Shown here piece after piece: positions 8,059 through 17,076 of a DNA stretch of 40,156 nucleotides. The notes beneath the pieces were generated by a model, which was not told the DNA's origin, did not search any database, and saw nothing but the letters and a program-made list of their open reading frames with translations. A program made the position numbers and the translations under genes. Each line of letters starts with the position of its first letter. The stretch's first letter is position 1. The DNA is from Synechococcus sp. AG-679-B05 (lineage in GTDB: Bacteria; Cyanobacteriota; Cyanobacteriia; PCC-6307; Cyanobiaceae), in assembly GCA_003210795.1 (NCBI GenBank), contig QCUJ01000012.1:1-40156 (forward strand), given 5' to 3'.

Positions 8059-9342
8059 TCAACAACTTGTCGATGCAGACGGCCGAAGACCCAGCAGAGC
8101 ATCGAGAAGCTGATGGGCGAGATGCAGTTTGGAAGTCACCGGGAATGATGTTGGTCCGCTCTCCGCCAGCAACCAGCCACCGTTCAGTGGCTCCGAAAAG
8201 CCTTGTCCAACACGGTCGATCGGATTCGCAAACAAGAGGTCACACCCCTTCTGCTGGCGTTTGTCCTCTCCGATGCGACACAGAGTTTCGTCATCTCCGG
8301 TAAGAGCAGCGAAACCGAGGACAAGTTGCCCATTCGTTCGGCGTGCCGAGATGCCAGCCAACAAATCGGGGACCAACTCCCAGCCTTCGGCGAGACGATC
8401 CAGCCAAAACGCTTTTGGCTCTTTCAACGACGTAGCAGGGATGGAACGCCGCAGATCCGCCACAGCCGCGGCCATGGCCACGGCATCCGCCTTTGGCTGC
8501 AGATCCTTCAGGACAGCCTCAAGATCTTTTGCTGAGGTGATGGGATGACAGCACAGTGCTTCCTTCCAAGGGATCGGCACCTGGATAGGCCCATGAACAA
8601 GATCAACATCCGCTCCCCGCAACCGTGCGGCCTGAGCAAGGAGCACGCCCATTGCACCACTGCTGCGGTTGCTCAGGGAGCGAGCCGCATCCAACGGTTC
8701 CACCGTGGGGCCTGCGGTGACAAGAAGTCGCAGGCCTGTCCAGTCGCGCTTGGCATCGGGGCTGGGCTGCCCTCGGCTGAACAAACTGAGTGCCGCCAGT
8801 TCAATCATGAGTGGATCGGCCATACGACCATCTCCCAGGCGATCGCATGCCAACAACCCCGCAGCAGGATCGAGGGGAACCACTCGAGGAAAATGCTTGA
8901 CCCGCGCCCAGTTGTCCTGGACAGCGGGGTGATTCCACATCGCCGTGTTCATGGCAACCGCCGCCAGGACAGGACATTCACAGGCCAGCAGCACGCTGGC
9001 CAGAAGACCGTCCGCCGAGCCCTGGCTCCAACGGCTGAGGCTGGAAGCACTCAGGGGAGCAACAACGACCAGCTCAGCCCACTCAGCCAGTTCGATATGC
9101 AGCGGCCGTGAACAGCTGGAATCCCAACCATCTGCGTCCTCATAACAGCGATGGCGACTAAGGCTGGACAGTGCCAAAGGACTGACCAACTTCGCTGCAC
9201 TTGGAGTGACCACACAGCGCACTTCTGCCCCAGCCTTCACAAGGGCACTAACCAGGAGGGGCGTTTTGACAGCGGCAATGCTGCCGCTGACACCAATCAG
9301 CAAACGACGCCCTGCCAGCGGACGCAGGGCATCAGTCCTCAT
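8059..9342 (-). CDS. coaBC: Bifunctional phosphopantothenoylcysteine decarboxylase / phosphopantothenate-cysteine ligase
   Basis: CoaBC makes 4'-phosphopantetheine from 4'-phosphopantothenate in coenzyme A synthesis. The N-terminal flavoprotein half begins R-R-L-L-I-G-V-S-G-S-I-A-A-V-K, has the active-site-like A-M-N-T-A-M-W-N-H-P-A-V segment, and is followed by the CoaB half with V-T-A-G-P-T-V-E-P-L-D-A and R-S-L-S-N-R-S-S-G-A-M-G. ATG 9342 gives 427 residues; a TTG at 9360 would lie further inside the upstream gene. The start overlaps the stop of the DUF2555 gene by 11 bases, so the two are probably cotranscribed. The stop is about 100 bases upstream of psbO. Confidence 0.96.
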   Translation of the reverse strand: MRTDALRPLAGRRLLIGVSGSIAAVKTPLLVSALVKAGAEVRCVVTPSAAKLVSPLALSSLSRHRCYEDADGWDSSCSRPLHIELAEWAELVVVAPLSASSLSRWSQGSADGLLASVLLACECPVLAAVAMNTAMWNHPAVQDNWARVKHFPRVVPLDPAAGLLACDRLGDGRMADPLMIELAALSLFSRGQPSPDAKRDWTGLRLLVTAGPTVEPLDAARSLSNRSSGAMGVLLAQAARLRGADVDLVHGPIQVPIPWKEALCCHPITSAKDLEAVLKDLQPKADAVAMAAAVADLRRSIPATSLKEPKAFWLDRLAEGWELVPDLLAGISARRTNGQLVLGFAALTGDDETLCRIGEDKRQQKGCDLLFANPIDRVGQGFSEPLNGGWLLAESGPTSFPVTSKLHLAHQLLDALLGLRPSASTSC

Positions 9343-9559
9343 CAAACGGTTCCTGGTCAACCAAGTGCACGTAAGGCGCCGTCAGGTAAGGACGATGGAT
9401 GGCCAGAGCCCGCAGCAGATGCCAGTCAGCCAGACCGGCGAACGGCGTCGGATAGTCATCCTCATCCAAGCGCTTAGCCAGAACGGCAATCGATTCCTCA
9501 TCAAATTGCGCCAGGCGCTCCGGAGTGATGGCGCTTTCGGGCATCGAAGCGGACTGCAT
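9332..9559 (-). CDS. DUF2555 family small cyanobacterial protein
   Basis: This acidic protein is 75 residues from ATG 9559, or 70 from ATG 9544. It has the core E-R-L-A-Q-F-D-E-E-S, L-A-K-R-L-D-E-D-D-Y-P, G-L-A-D-W-H-L-L-R-A-L-A and P-Y-V-H-L-V-D, which I recognise as the cyanobacterial DUF2555 family. No function is established to my knowledge. It has no membrane segment or signal peptide. It overlaps coaBC by 11 bases, suggesting translational coupling. The upstream region contains tRNA-Ala on the other strand. Confidence 0.88.
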   Translation of the reverse strand: MQSASMPESAITPERLAQFDEESIAVLAKRLDEDDYPTPFAGLADWHLLRALAIHRPYLTAPYVHLVDQEPFDED

Positions 9560-9618
9560 CGGGGGATTGCCTGACGTCTCCAGTTTGGCTCAGCAGCCCA
9601 CCGCTAGCTTGACGGGGA

Positions 9619-9691
9619 GGGGAATTAGCTCAGTTGGTAGAGCGCTGCGATCGCACCGCAGAGGTCAGGGGTTCGAATCCCCTATTCTCCA
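9619..9691 (+). tRNA. tRNA-Ala (anticodon CGC)
   Basis: The 73-nt cloverleaf folds cleanly. The acceptor stem is GGGGAAT/ATTCTCC and contains the alanine identity pair G3:U70. The D arm holds GCTC-AGTTGGTA-GAGC, and the anticodon stem CTGCG/CGCAG has loop ATCGCAC, giving anticodon CGC for GCG codons. The T arm is CAGGG-TTCGAAT-CCCTA-like and the discriminator is A. CCA is not encoded, as is common in cyanobacteria. Confidence 0.97.
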
Positions 9692-9888
9692 TCGGTATGT
9701 CTACCAGGCGAGGTCCATTCACGGTCGGTCTTGGGGCCGTGGTGACACTGGCCACCCTGGCCAGGCCGGAAGCTTTGGTGACCTTCACGATTCTGATTTT
9801 GGCCACGGACCTGGGCCGATCGAACCGCTGCCCGGTCACCTGGGACCTCCCATGGGGTAAAAGGGAGCATTGAATTGGACCAAGGTCG

Positions 9889-10089
9889 ATGTCGCAGTCG
9901 AAGCGTGAGCAGGTCGTCAGCCACCTGCGATACATCCGTCAGGAATTAAGGGAAATGCATCAGGGTGTGATGGAAGACGGTCTGCTGCCTGAGGCTGGTG
10001 AAGTACGTGGTGTGATGGCTCAGATGGAGGCGCTGCTCGAGCTGCTCGAGGGCAAGTCGTCCAGAAAGGCGAAAGCGGAATCCAGCTGA
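9889..10089 (+). CDS. Small conserved hypothetical protein, helical
   Basis: The protein is 66 residues from ATG 9889, charged and predicted to be almost fully helical (H-L-R-Y-I-R-Q-E-L-R-E-M-H, then M-A-Q-M-E-A-L-L-E-L-L-E), with a basic C-terminus K-S-S-R-K-A-K-A. It has the look of small soluble proteins conserved among marine picocyanobacteria, but I cannot name a family. There is no membrane segment. It stands alone between tRNA-Ala and the Ycf20 gene. Coding is supported by amino acid composition and a codon pattern like its neighbours. Confidence 0.75.
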   Translation: MSQSKREQVVSHLRYIRQELREMHQGVMEDGLLPEAGEVRGVMAQMEALLELLEGKSSRKAKAESS

Positions 10090-10108
10090 ACGAGGCATCA
10101 CTCAAGCG

Positions 10109-10136
10109 TTCCAGAAACAACCTGCCTGTTTTGGAA
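10109..10136. other. Imperfect inverted repeat in intergenic gap
   Basis: TTCCAGAAACA and TGTTTTGGAA form an imperfect stem with a 7-base loop, downstream of the 66-residue gene. No T-run follows, so it is only a weak candidate for a terminator or mRNA-end structure. Confidence 0.3.
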
Positions 10137-10250
10137 AGACGCCAGCCAAAGGGCGAGGGACCTGCACATCCGCCACGGTTGGGGTAAACCTGTTTCAAAG
10201 CGCTCGGCGGATGATGGGGATCACCATCCCTGCCTCTTCCACCGGAACGG

Positions 10251-10580
10251 ATGGCACATCGCTCACAGTCCACCCGTCTTCATCAACGCTTCGGCCAACT
10301 GCCGGCAGGCCTTGAAATCTGGGCTACGAATCCCTGGCGTCGGCTATCTCTCTACACAATCGTTCTGCTCTCAGGCTTCTTGCTGGGAAGTGCCATTACT
10401 GCCGTTGCAGGCGTGCTGGGCCAGCTTGACCCGGTTGCTGCCCTGCTGGTGGTGATCGGCACTGAACTCACCATCCGGGCTCGTTCAGACCGATGGTCGT
10501 CCCTCATCCGCCAGTTGTTGAGCCTGGGACGAATCGGATTCCTTTACGGACTGTTTCTCGAAGGATTCAAGTTGCTCTGA
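10251..10580 (+). CDS. ycf20: Ycf20-like (DUF565) membrane protein
   Basis: The protein is 109 residues from ATG 10251. After a polar N-terminus with N-P-W-R-R-L-S-L it has two or three hydrophobic stretches (L-L-S-G-F-L-L-G-S-A-I-T-A-V-A-G and L-V-V-I-G-T-E-L) and ends near L-Y-G-L-F-L-E-G-F-K-L-L, the pattern of the Ycf20/DUF565 family of cyanobacteria and chloroplasts. Algal and plant members have been linked to non-photochemical quenching; the molecular role is unknown. It probably sits in the thylakoid or plasma membrane. The gene is followed 63 bases later by the NDH-2 gene. Confidence 0.85.
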   Translation: MAHRSQSTRLHQRFGQLPAGLEIWATNPWRRLSLYTIVLLSGFLLGSAITAVAGVLGQLDPVAALLVVIGTELTIRARSDRWSSLIRQLLSLGRIGFLYGLFLEGFKLL

Positions 10581-10643
10581 CGACAGGCGCGGACAAATCC
10601 AAACACCATCCATAACGTTCAATCAAATAGACGTCGCTGAGCC

Positions 10644-12176
10644 ATGGCAGGTGACCATTTCTTCCTGGAGTTGGAGCCACCAGAGGAACGCCTGCGTGAT
10701 GTGCCCCACGTGGTGATCGTCGGTGGGGGATTTGCCGGCATCCACGCGTGCAAAGCACTGGCCAAGGCGGACGTGCGCATCACGCTGATCGATAAGCGCA
10801 ACTTCAATCTTTTCCAGCCACTTCTGTACCAGGTATCGACGGGCCTGGTTTCCCGCGGCGACATAGCAACACCTCTGCGTGAGCTGGTTGGCAAGCAACG
10901 CAATGTGCAGGTCTTGCTCGGAGAAGTGACGGACGTCCATCCCGAAGGGAAACAGATCGTCTTCAACGGAAAGGCCTACAGCTACGACCATCTGGTGCTG
11001 GCCACCGGATCCGGCAGCACCTTTTTTGGCCACGACGATTGGCGCACCTTTGCGCCGCCGATGAAGATCCTGGAGCACGCCGAGGAGATCCGTCGGCGTC
11101 TGCTGATGGCCATGGAACAGGCGGAGCAAACACCGGATCCCAGCGCTCGTCAGTTTCTCCAGACCGTGGTGATTGTTGGAGCCGGCCCCAGTGGCTGCGA
11201 AATGGCTGGAGCGGTCTCTGAGCTGATGCGTTGGGCACTCAACAATGCCTTCAAACAGCTTGATCCGAACAAAACGAGGATCGTGCTGGTGGATCCCGGT
11301 GAACGCGTGCTGCGGGCGATGCCTGCTCAGCAGTCGGAAGCGGCCCTGGCGTCACTGGAACGCGATGGGATCGAATTCATGGCCCAGAGCCGCGTGCAGA
11401 CCATGGGTCCAGGGGAAGTCATCATCGGCACCCCTGACGGAGACCGTCGAATCCAAGCCGCCACAGTGATCTGGACAGCAGGCGTGCGCCCCTCCCATCT
11501 AGGCAGCAAACTCGCCGAGGCCACCGGTTGCGCTCTGGACAAGGGGGGTCGAGTCGTGGTGCAACATGATTTTTCGATCCCTGAGCATCCCGAGATCCGC
11601 GTCGCGGGAGATCTCAGCAACTACAGCCACACCATCAACGGCAAGCCAATGCCTGGCATGGCGGCTCCAGCAAAGCAGGCCGGCACTTTTATCGGCAAAG
11701 ACATCGCCGCGATTGTCGCCAACCGTTCCTGTCCAACCTTCAACTACTTCGATTTCGGGAGCATGGCCGTGCTCGACCGCGCCACCGCTGTGGCTGATCT
11801 ACGGGGCCTGCGCTTTTCCGGAGGTGTGGGCTGGCTTCTTTGGGCCTTTGTCCACCTGGTGCTGATACCCGACTGGGAGAACAGAATCACTCTGTCGGTG
11901 AAATGGATCTTCGCCCTGCTGACACAACAGCGCTCTGCGATTTTGCTCACAGGCATGCCTAGCCAGCACATGGCACTGGATGCGGTGGACGCCCATTTCC
12001 CCATGAAGGCTGGGGAGGGGGTGTCCATCGCCGAACCCGATGCCGCCCTGAAAGCAGCGATGGACTACTACTCACATCAAATGAGCAGACCGCCACTCAG
12101 CGGTCAACCTCCAACTCAGGAACTCCTCGACACGAGCGATGGCTCGGCCGCTGATTCTGCCGCTGCCATTAAGTAA
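10644..12176 (+). CDS. Type II NAD(P)H dehydrogenase (NDH-2 family, FAD-dependent)
   Basis: This single-subunit, non-proton-pumping dehydrogenase passes electrons from NAD(P)H to quinone at the membrane surface. The 510 residues have the FAD dinucleotide fold [12 protein letters not shown] at about 22-33, the quinone-side segment [10 protein letters not shown], a second nucleotide fold [12 protein letters not shown] at about 174-185, and V-A-G-D-L-S before the C-terminal amphipathic region. It is longer than the usual ~430-450 residues, with an Ala/Ser/Pro-rich tail. The tail overlaps the 3' end of the convergent pyrB by 61 bases. Of the cyanobacterial Ndb types it cannot be assigned with certainty. 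Confidence 0.93.
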   Translation: MAGDHFFLELEPPEERLRDVPHVVIVGGGFAGIHACKALAKADVRITLIDKRNFNLFQPLLYQVSTGLVSRGDIATPLRELVGKQRNVQVLLGEVTDVHPEGKQIVFNGKAYSYDHLVLATGSGSTFFGHDDWRTFAPPMKILEHAEEIRRRLLMAMEQAEQTPDPSARQFLQTVVIVGAGPSGCEMAGAVSELMRWALNNAFKQLDPNKTRIVLVDPGERVLRAMPAQQSEAALASLERDGIEFMAQSRVQTMGPGEVIIGTPDGDRRIQAATVIWTAGVRPSHLGSKLAEATGCALDKGGRVVVQHDFSIPEHPEIRVAGDLSNYSHTINGKPMPGMAAPAKQAGTFIGKDIAAIVANRSCPTFNYFDFGSMAVLDRATAVADLRGLRFSGGVGWLLWAFVHLVLIPDWENRITLSVKWIFALLTQQRSAILLTGMPSQHMALDAVDAHFPMKAGEGVSIAEPDAALKAAMDYYSHQMSRPPLSGQPPTQELLDTSDGSAADSAAAIK

Positions 12177-13165
12177 AGAAGCGCCATCCGTGTCGGCACC
12201 CCATTGCGAACCTGCTCCTCCACCAAACAGATCGAAAGATCGTCCAATAGGGCACTGGTCATCTCAACACCCCTGTTCACCGGACCTGGATGCAGCACAG
12301 GAACCAGCTGACCGCAGAGCTTGAGCCGGTCATGGCTGAGGCCGTAATCACGGTGGTAACGCGAAAGGCTGGTGAGGAGCTGCTGACCCATCCGTTCCTT
12401 CTGCAGTCGCAGAGTCATCACGGCATCCACACCAGGCAATGCCCGCTCCAGCTTTCTCTCCACCCGAATGGTTCCGCGCTGCGCCACCGGATCGAAAGAC
12501 TGGCCAGGAGGCGGAGACTCCACAAATGCGCTGAAGTCATCCGGAAGAAGACTGGGCGGCCCGCACAACACCACATCAGCGCCACAAGCGGTCAAAGCCC
12601 AGAGATTCGATCGGGCCACCCGTGAATGCAGGATGTCCCCAACAATCGCGATTCGTTTGCCCTGCAGGGCTTCCGGGCTCGGATGGTCAGGGGCGAAATG
12701 TCGCGCCAGGGTGAATAGATCCAGCAATCCCTGGCTGGGATGACTGTGCAATCCATCCCCACCATTCAGAACAACCGTGCGTTCTCCGGCCGCGTCGAGA
12801 TCGCGAGCCAGCTGCTCCGGAACAGCTGTTGACCGATGCCGGACCACCAGAACATCAGCGCCCATCGCCACATAGGTGCGGGCTGTATCGAGCACACTTT
12901 CACCCTTGCTCAGCGAACTGCTTGAAGGGGAAAAACTCATCACATCGGCCGAAAGGCGCTTGGCCGCCAGTTCAAAACTGCTGCGGGTGCGAGTGCTGGG
13001 TTCAAAAAAAAGCGTGGCCACAAGCCTCCCCTGCAATGCCGGAAGCTTGCGCGCACCGGTAACAGGCAGCGATCGGAACCGCTCAGCCAGCTCAAGCACT
13101 GCGGCGTAATCCTCGCTGGAAAAAGACGCAAGATCGATAATGTGGCGATGCTGCCAACCGTTCAC
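12116..13165 (-). CDS. pyrB: Aspartate carbamoyltransferase catalytic subunit
   Basis: PyrB condenses carbamoyl phosphate with aspartate, the committed step of pyrimidine synthesis. The 349 residues include the carbamoyl-phosphate loop [12 protein letters not shown] at about 53-64, H-P-S-Q-G-L-L-D-L in the middle, and [11 protein letters not shown] near the end. The start is GTG 13165, which overlaps the stop of the DNA glycosylase gene in a GTGA junction, so translation is coupled. There is no pyrI-type regulatory subunit nearby. Its 3' end overlaps the NDH-2 gene by 61 bases on the opposite strand. The C-terminus carries about 25 residues after the conserved part. Confidence 0.97.
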   Translation of the reverse strand: MNGWQHRHIIDLASFSSEDYAAVLELAERFRSLPVTGARKLPALQGRLVATLFFEPSTRTRSSFELAAKRLSADVMSFSPSSSSLSKGESVLDTARTYVAMGADVLVVRHRSTAVPEQLARDLDAAGERTVVLNGGDGLHSHPSQGLLDLFTLARHFAPDHPSPEALQGKRIAIVGDILHSRVARSNLWALTACGADVVLCGPPSLLPDDFSAFVESPPPGQSFDPVAQRGTIRVERKLERALPGVDAVMTLRLQKERMGQQLLTSLSRYHRDYGLSHDRLKLCGQLVPVLHPGPVNRGVEMTSALLDDLSICLVEEQVRNGVPTRMALLYLMAAAESAAEPSLVSRSS

Positions 13166-13773
13166 CAGCCGTCCACCTCCCTGGGAGCCCAGGCCTGATC
13201 AGGAACAGGCTGGCGATCCCCCTTCGCGCGACTGCTCACGCTGCGGCTGGCGCGCAGATACCAGCGCAAAGGGAGCTCATTCCCTTCTGAGATGCCGATG
13301 CGTGTTGTCGTCACGAGATCAGGGCTGACGATGGAAGCAGGCCTTGGTGCCAGCCAAACTCCATGTTCGCCTGTCGCTGGTCGCCTGTCATCGCTGCGAT
13401 CAATCCCGAACCGACGGGCCAGCAACCCCGGGCCAGCAGCCACCCGCTCCGGCTCTGCCGGCAGAGCCACTGCGCGCATCAACACACCATTGGCCCACTC
13501 CGGCCGATCCGTGACCACATTCACGCAGTGGTGAATTCCGTAGCTCACATACACGTAAAAGCGCCCTGGAGGTCCGAAGAGGGTTTCGTTTTGGGGAGAT
13601 CTGCGCCGATAGCCATGGCAAGCAGGCTCATCCTGGGAATAGGCCTCTGTTTCCACAATCACACCCCAAAGCATGTCGCCATTGGGCTTGCGTTTCACCA
13701 ACCGGCAGCCCACCAATTCAGGCCCCACCACTTCAGCAGGACGGCAAAAGAATTCAGGGGAGAGAGTGTTCAT
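13162..13773 (-). CDS. 3-methyladenine DNA glycosylase (AAG/MPG type)
   Basis: This enzyme removes alkylated or deaminated purines from DNA as the first step of base excision repair. The ATG at 13773 gives 203 residues and starts immediately before the conserved [15 protein letters not shown]. Catalytic glutamate lies in I-V-E-T-E-A-Y, followed by [24 protein letters not shown] and G-P-G-L-L-A-R-R-F, all signatures of the human AAG-like family. The gene is upstream of pyrB and coupled to it by a GTGA overlap. A functional link to pyrimidine synthesis is not apparent. Confidence 0.95.
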   Translation of the reverse strand: MNTLSPEFFCRPAEVVGPELVGCRLVKRKPNGDMLWGVIVETEAYSQDEPACHGYRRRSPQNETLFGPPGRFYVYVSYGIHHCVNVVTDRPEWANGVLMRAVALPAEPERVAAGPGLLARRFGIDRSDDRRPATGEHGVWLAPRPASIVSPDLVTTTRIGISEGNELPLRWYLRASRSVSSRAKGDRQPVPDQAWAPREVDGW

Positions 13774-13805
13774 CCTGCTGACAGGGTGGCACCACACCGC
13801 CAGGC

Positions 13806-14525
13806 TTGAGTTACGACACCCAGCTCAGTGTGAGAACTGCTCTCGAAGCGCGACGCGACGGGGTTTTCCTGTTGCTCGCAGGGTTGTTCCTCGGAACCTT
13901 GGGAATGCTCAACATTCTTGGGCTGACCCGATTTCTGCAACTAGGGCAGATCGGCCCATGGCCCGTGGTGGTCGCTGTTGGAGCTCTTCCCTATCCGGTG
14001 ACCTTCCTTTGCACCGATTTGATCAGCGAACTCTGGGGGGAAACCAGAGCCAACCAACTGGTCTGGGTGGGTTTGTTGTTGAACGGATGGGTGCTTCTGA
14101 TCCTTTGGCTCGGAGGCCTTCTACCAGCCATGAGTGGCAGTGACGACACCACTTTCCGCACGATTCAACAACTGAGTTTCGGCTCGGTTGGCGCATCGAT
14201 GGTGGCCTACCTGAGCGCACAATTCATCGACGTACGACTGTTTCATTTCTGGAAAAAGCTCACTAATGGCCGTGCCCTCTGGCTGCGAAACAATGGGTCC
14301 ACCGTCATCAGCCAACTGGTCGATACCAGTGCGGTTGTGATGATCAGCCATTACGGAGCCCACGTTCTGCCGATCCGTGCCGGGGAAGAGGTGGTTCCAC
14401 AACTGATCGCTTTCATCGGCAGCGGCTACCTGTTCAAGCTGATCGCCGCCCTCGCCGACACCCTTCCTTTCATCTGGCTGACGGGCTGGCTGAGGCAATG
14501 GCTCGAGATGCCAGCCGATGCATGA
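13806..14525 (+). CDS. Queuosine-precursor transporter-like membrane protein (YhhQ/DUF165 family)
   Basis: The protein has 239 residues with about six hydrophobic segments. The family-typical [19 protein letters not shown] near residue 60, the [11 protein letters not shown] segment, the [13 protein letters not shown] segment and the late [14 protein letters not shown]-like segment all match the YhhQ (DUF165) family. E. coli YhhQ imports 7-cyano-7-deazaguanine for queuosine synthesis. The start TTG 13806 is chosen as first in frame; GTG 13830 is an alternative. The gene is divergent from the DNA glycosylase. The substrate in this organism is inferred from the family only. Confidence 0.88.
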   Translation: MSYDTQLSVRTALEARRDGVFLLLAGLFLGTLGMLNILGLTRFLQLGQIGPWPVVVAVGALPYPVTFLCTDLISELWGETRANQLVWVGLLLNGWVLLILWLGGLLPAMSGSDDTTFRTIQQLSFGSVGASMVAYLSAQFIDVRLFHFWKKLTNGRALWLRNNGSTVISQLVDTSAVVMISHYGAHVLPIRAGEEVVPQLIAFIGSGYLFKLIAALADTLPFIWLTGWLRQWLEMPADA

Positions 14526-14602
14526 CACCTGGCCACAACTGACCTGGATTTCCTGCAACCCAGGACAACCCGCGCCATCCTGAAACCATCTGCATACGGG
14601 TG

Positions 14603-14746
14603 ATGAGCGCGGCACTTTCCGGTTTCAATCTCGGCACCGTGCTGCTGGCCAGCATCGTTCTGTTCCCACTCGCCTGCCTGTTCTTTGGCACCCGCGGCGG
14701 CTATTACAACACCGATAAATACGACGGCAACGGCACCGCCCACTGA
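14603..14746 (+). CDS. Unassigned 47-residue single-span membrane peptide
   Basis: This small gene runs from ATG 14603 to TGA 14744-14746. The peptide has a polar start (M-S-A-A-L-S-G-F-N-L-G), one hydrophobic span of about 17 residues (T-V-L-L-A-S-I-V-L-F-P-L-A-C-L-F-F), then a hydrophilic tail G-T-R-G-G-Y-Y, N-T-D-K-Y-D-G-N-G-T-A-H. The size and shape recall the small subunits of photosystem or cytochrome complexes, but it does not match PsbI, PsbN, PsbX, PsbY, Psb30, PetN or any other I know. It lies 77 bases after the YhhQ-like gene and 30 bases before the creatininase-like gene, all on one strand. It is likely a real gene because of its clean layout; function is unknown. Confidence 0.7.
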   Translation: MSAALSGFNLGTVLLASIVLFPLACLFFGTRGGYYNTDKYDGNGTAH

Positions 14747-14776
14747 AGGATCATTCAAATCATCGACCCGTCTCAG

Positions 14777-15565
14777 ATGTCCGCAGCCTTCCCAGGGCAG
14801 GTGCAGAGCAAAGAAGAGATTCGTCTCGCCTTGCGCAGCTGGCCTGAGGTAGACGACTACCTCCAGATCTGCAAAGGCGTGATCCTGCCGCTCGGATCCA
14901 CCGAGCAGCATGGTCCAACCGGAGCCATCGGCACCGATGCCCTGACCGCGGAAGCTGTGGCTCTTGAAGTGGGTTGTCGCACTGGCGTTCTGGTGGCTCC
15001 GGTGCAGTCATTCGGCATGGCGGAGCATCACCTGGGCTTCGCCGGCACCATGAGCCTGCAACCGGCAACGCTGCTAGGCGTCATGCACGATCTGGTGCTT
15101 TCATTAGCCAGGCATGGCTTCGAACGGGTGTTCGTGATCAACGGTCACGGTGGCAACATCGCCACCAGCAAGGCTGCCTTTGCCCAAGCCCATGCCTCGG
15201 CAGCAAGCCGCGGTCTACCTGTGGCACCCAAGCTGCGTTGCCGGCTCGCCAACTGGTTCATGGCTGGACCTGTGATGCGTCAGGCTCGCGACCTCTATGG
15301 AAATAAGGAGGGTCACCACGCAACCCCCAGTGAAATCGCAGTGACCCTGGCCATGGAACCGAGCCTGCAGTCGAAGCAGCGGGATCTTCCGGACCCAGCA
15401 CCAGCTGGGCCGATTCACAGTCCAGAGGATTTTCGGCGCCGTCATCCAGACGGACGCATGGGGTCCCATCCCTCCCTGGCGACCGCCCAGCACGGAACGA
15501 GCCTGCTGGAAACAGCAGCCTCGGCATTGAGCGAGGATCTCCGTAGATTCCTGAGCGAGCCATGA
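14777..15565 (+). CDS. Creatininase-family amidohydrolase
   Basis: The protein of 262 residues belongs to the metal-dependent creatinine amidohydrolase family, which also includes the mycofactocin protein MftE and formamide hydrolases of riboflavin/F420 pathways. It has the metal site [14 protein letters not shown] at about 36-49 followed by G-T-D-A-L, then H-H-L-G-F-A-G-T and V-I-N-G-H-G-G-N near 125, and E-G-H-H-A-T-P-S-E near 180. All ligands appear present. The true substrate is unknown; no mycofactocin or F420 genes are in the window. Its stop overlaps the start of gatC (ATGA at 15562-15565), so both are probably cotranscribed. Confidence 0.9.
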   Translation: MSAAFPGQVQSKEEIRLALRSWPEVDDYLQICKGVILPLGSTEQHGPTGAIGTDALTAEAVALEVGCRTGVLVAPVQSFGMAEHHLGFAGTMSLQPATLLGVMHDLVLSLARHGFERVFVINGHGGNIATSKAAFAQAHASAASRGLPVAPKLRCRLANWFMAGPVMRQARDLYGNKEGHHATPSEIAVTLAMEPSLQSKQRDLPDPAPAGPIHSPEDFRRRHPDGRMGSHPSLATAQHGTSLLETAASALSEDLRRFLSEP

Positions 15566-15855
15566 GCCTGATCTCCGCAGACGACGTCCGCAAGGTCGCC
15601 AAGCTCGCCCGCCTCGACCTGCCTGAAGACAAAATCGCCACCTATACGGGACAGCTGGAATCGATTCTTGAATACGTCGGCCAGCTGGAGCAGGTGGACA
15701 CCGAAGGCGTACCGGAGACCACCCGTGCCGTTGAGGTGACCAATGTCACCCGAGAGGACGGAGTGATTCCAACTCCGGTGCGGGAGGACATCCTTAACCA
15801 GGCTCCTCTGCGTGAGGGAGATTTCTTCCGCGTCCCGAAGATCCTGGCCGAATGA
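15562..15855 (+). CDS. gatC: Asp-tRNA(Asn)/Glu-tRNA(Gln) amidotransferase subunit C
   Basis: GatC is the small stabilising subunit of the GatCAB complex, which converts Glu-tRNA(Gln) to Gln-tRNA(Gln) in organisms lacking enough GlnRS. The 97 residues have the canonical start [15 protein letters not shown] and the C-terminal [13 protein letters not shown]. Start ATG 15562 overlaps the stop of the creatininase-like gene by 4 bases. gatA and gatB are not in this window, as is usual in cyanobacteria. The next gene, crtR, is convergent and its stop directly abuts the gatC stop. Confidence 0.97.
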   Translation: MSLISADDVRKVAKLARLDLPEDKIATYTGQLESILEYVGQLEQVDTEGVPETTRAVEVTNVTREDGVIPTPVREDILNQAPLREGDFFRVPKILAE

Positions 15856-16902
15856 TCAGCGGCTGAGTGGACGCCTTGGCTGGGTTTTAATCGCGATGCG
15901 ATCGACAAAACTCAGCCAGTTGCGCTGCAGTTGACGGGTTGGAACAAAGCGGGCGGCACGGCGCAACTTTCCACGACTCGACTTATGACTTCTAACGCCG
16001 ACCAGAATGTCGTAGAGGAAGTTGTACCCATCCGAGCGGGTTTCGAAGATACCGAGCCTCTGTGGTGATCCCTTCGAATCCAGAAGGGGCTTGGTGGCCT
16101 CATAGGCGGGTTTGTACTCAAACCAAGGAACCGATGGCCAAAGGTGATGAACCAGGTGATAGTTCTGACCCATGATCAGCAGGTTCATCAAACGACCCGG
16201 GTAGATCCGGGCGTTGGTCCAACGATTGCGCGATGTGAACGGACGGTGGGGCAGGTAGTCAAAGAACAACCCAAGGGTCACCCCAACCATCAGAGCCGGC
16301 GCAAACCAGCAGTTGAAAATGAAAGGAAGGAAGTCGAATTTCGCTGCAGCCAGAACGATCACCAGAAACACGCTGCGTTCGAACCCCCACTGCATCAGTT
16401 CCCAGCGTTTCCAAAGGCGGCGCTGGAAGAAAAACCACTCGTGATAAAAAAACCTTGGTGCGATCAGCCAAAGCGGGCCAAAGGTACTGACGATGTGATC
16501 CGGATCATTTTTTGGATCATTGACATGGGCGTGGTGCTCCAGGTGAACCCTGGTGAACACAGGAAAGCTGAAGCCCAGCAACAGAGCTGAACCATGCCCC
16601 ATGGCCTGGTTGATCCAGCGGTTGGGGTGGGCAGCGTTGTGACAGGCGTCGTGGATGACGGTGCCTTCAAGATGCAACGAAAGAAATCCAGTGCACAGCA
16701 ACACAGGCAAGGGCCAGCCACCGGCAAACCATCCCCAGATGGTCAGAACGGCAAGGGCATATCCCCCAAGGAACAGGCCCACCGTTGGATTGAGAGCCTC
16801 TGGAGGATCCACGAACTCCCGCGGCACCGAGCGGTACCTCGTCTGAACAGGAGTGAGCTGCTGTTGTTGCTCACAGCTCTGAATCGTCCCGAGGTCAGGC
16901 AA
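15856..16902 (-). CDS. crtR: Beta-carotene hydroxylase CrtR (fatty-acid desaturase-like)
   Basis: CrtR is a di-iron membrane hydroxylase that adds 3-hydroxyls to beta-carotene on the way to zeaxanthin. The sequence has the histidine boxes H-D-A-C-H-N-A-A-H, H-L-E-H-H-A-H and H-L-V-H-H-L-W-P, plus several membrane spans. The open frame extends upstream into tRNA-Leu, which cannot be coding, so the start must be downstream of about 16940. TTG 16902 (348 residues) is the first candidate. The conserved part begins R-Y-R-S-V-P-R-E-F, so a start nearer to it is also possible. The gene is on the minus strand, downstream of tRNA-Leu, and convergent with gatC. Confidence 0.93.
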   Translation of the reverse strand: MPDLGTIQSCEQQQQLTPVQTRYRSVPREFVDPPEALNPTVGLFLGGYALAVLTIWGWFAGGWPLPVLLCTGFLSLHLEGTVIHDACHNAAHPNRWINQAMGHGSALLLGFSFPVFTRVHLEHHAHVNDPKNDPDHIVSTFGPLWLIAPRFFYHEWFFFQRRLWKRWELMQWGFERSVFLVIVLAAAKFDFLPFIFNCWFAPALMVGVTLGLFFDYLPHRPFTSRNRWTNARIYPGRLMNLLIMGQNYHLVHHLWPSVPWFEYKPAYEATKPLLDSKGSPQRLGIFETRSDGYNFLYDILVGVRSHKSSRGKLRRAARFVPTRQLQRNWLSFVDRIAIKTQPRRPLSR

Positions 16903-16941
16903 CGCTTCTGAAAAAGTCCCCCCACAAATTAGGGAAATGAA

Positions 16942-17023
16942 TGCCCACCGGGGGACTTGAACCCCCACGACCTGGGTCACTGGTACCTAAAACCAGCGCG
17001 TCTACCTATTCCGCCAGGTGGGC
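16942..17023 (-). tRNA. tRNA-Leu (anticodon UAG)
   Basis: This is a type II tRNA of 82 nt read on the minus strand. The acceptor stem is GCCCACC/GGTGGGC, with discriminator A. The D region is TGGCGGAATAGGTAGACGC-like, typical of leucine tRNAs. The anticodon stem CTGGT/ACCAG has loop TTTAGGT, giving anticodon UAG for CUA/CUN codons. A long variable arm follows, then the T arm with GTTCAAGTC. CCA is not encoded. Confidence 0.96.
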
Positions 17024-17076
17024 TTGTGCTGGATTTTACGGTTCACCACAGAATAGGGGCGGTTACGGGAGAGCAG

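Noticed and set aside
9697-9873. 58-codon hydrophobic open frame after tRNA-Ala
   Set aside because: No RBS, no family resemblance, and composition fits chance in GC-rich intergenic DNA; left uncalled.
9630-9935. Open frame opposite tRNA-Ala ending in a M-E-N-R-G-F-E-P-L-T-S-like segment
   Set aside because: This is the well-known false protein read from the complement of a tRNA T arm and 3' end.
14603-14746. Naming the 47-residue peptide Psb30 (Ycf12), PsbX or PsbY
   Set aside because: The size is similar but none of the family residues match, so no symbol is given.
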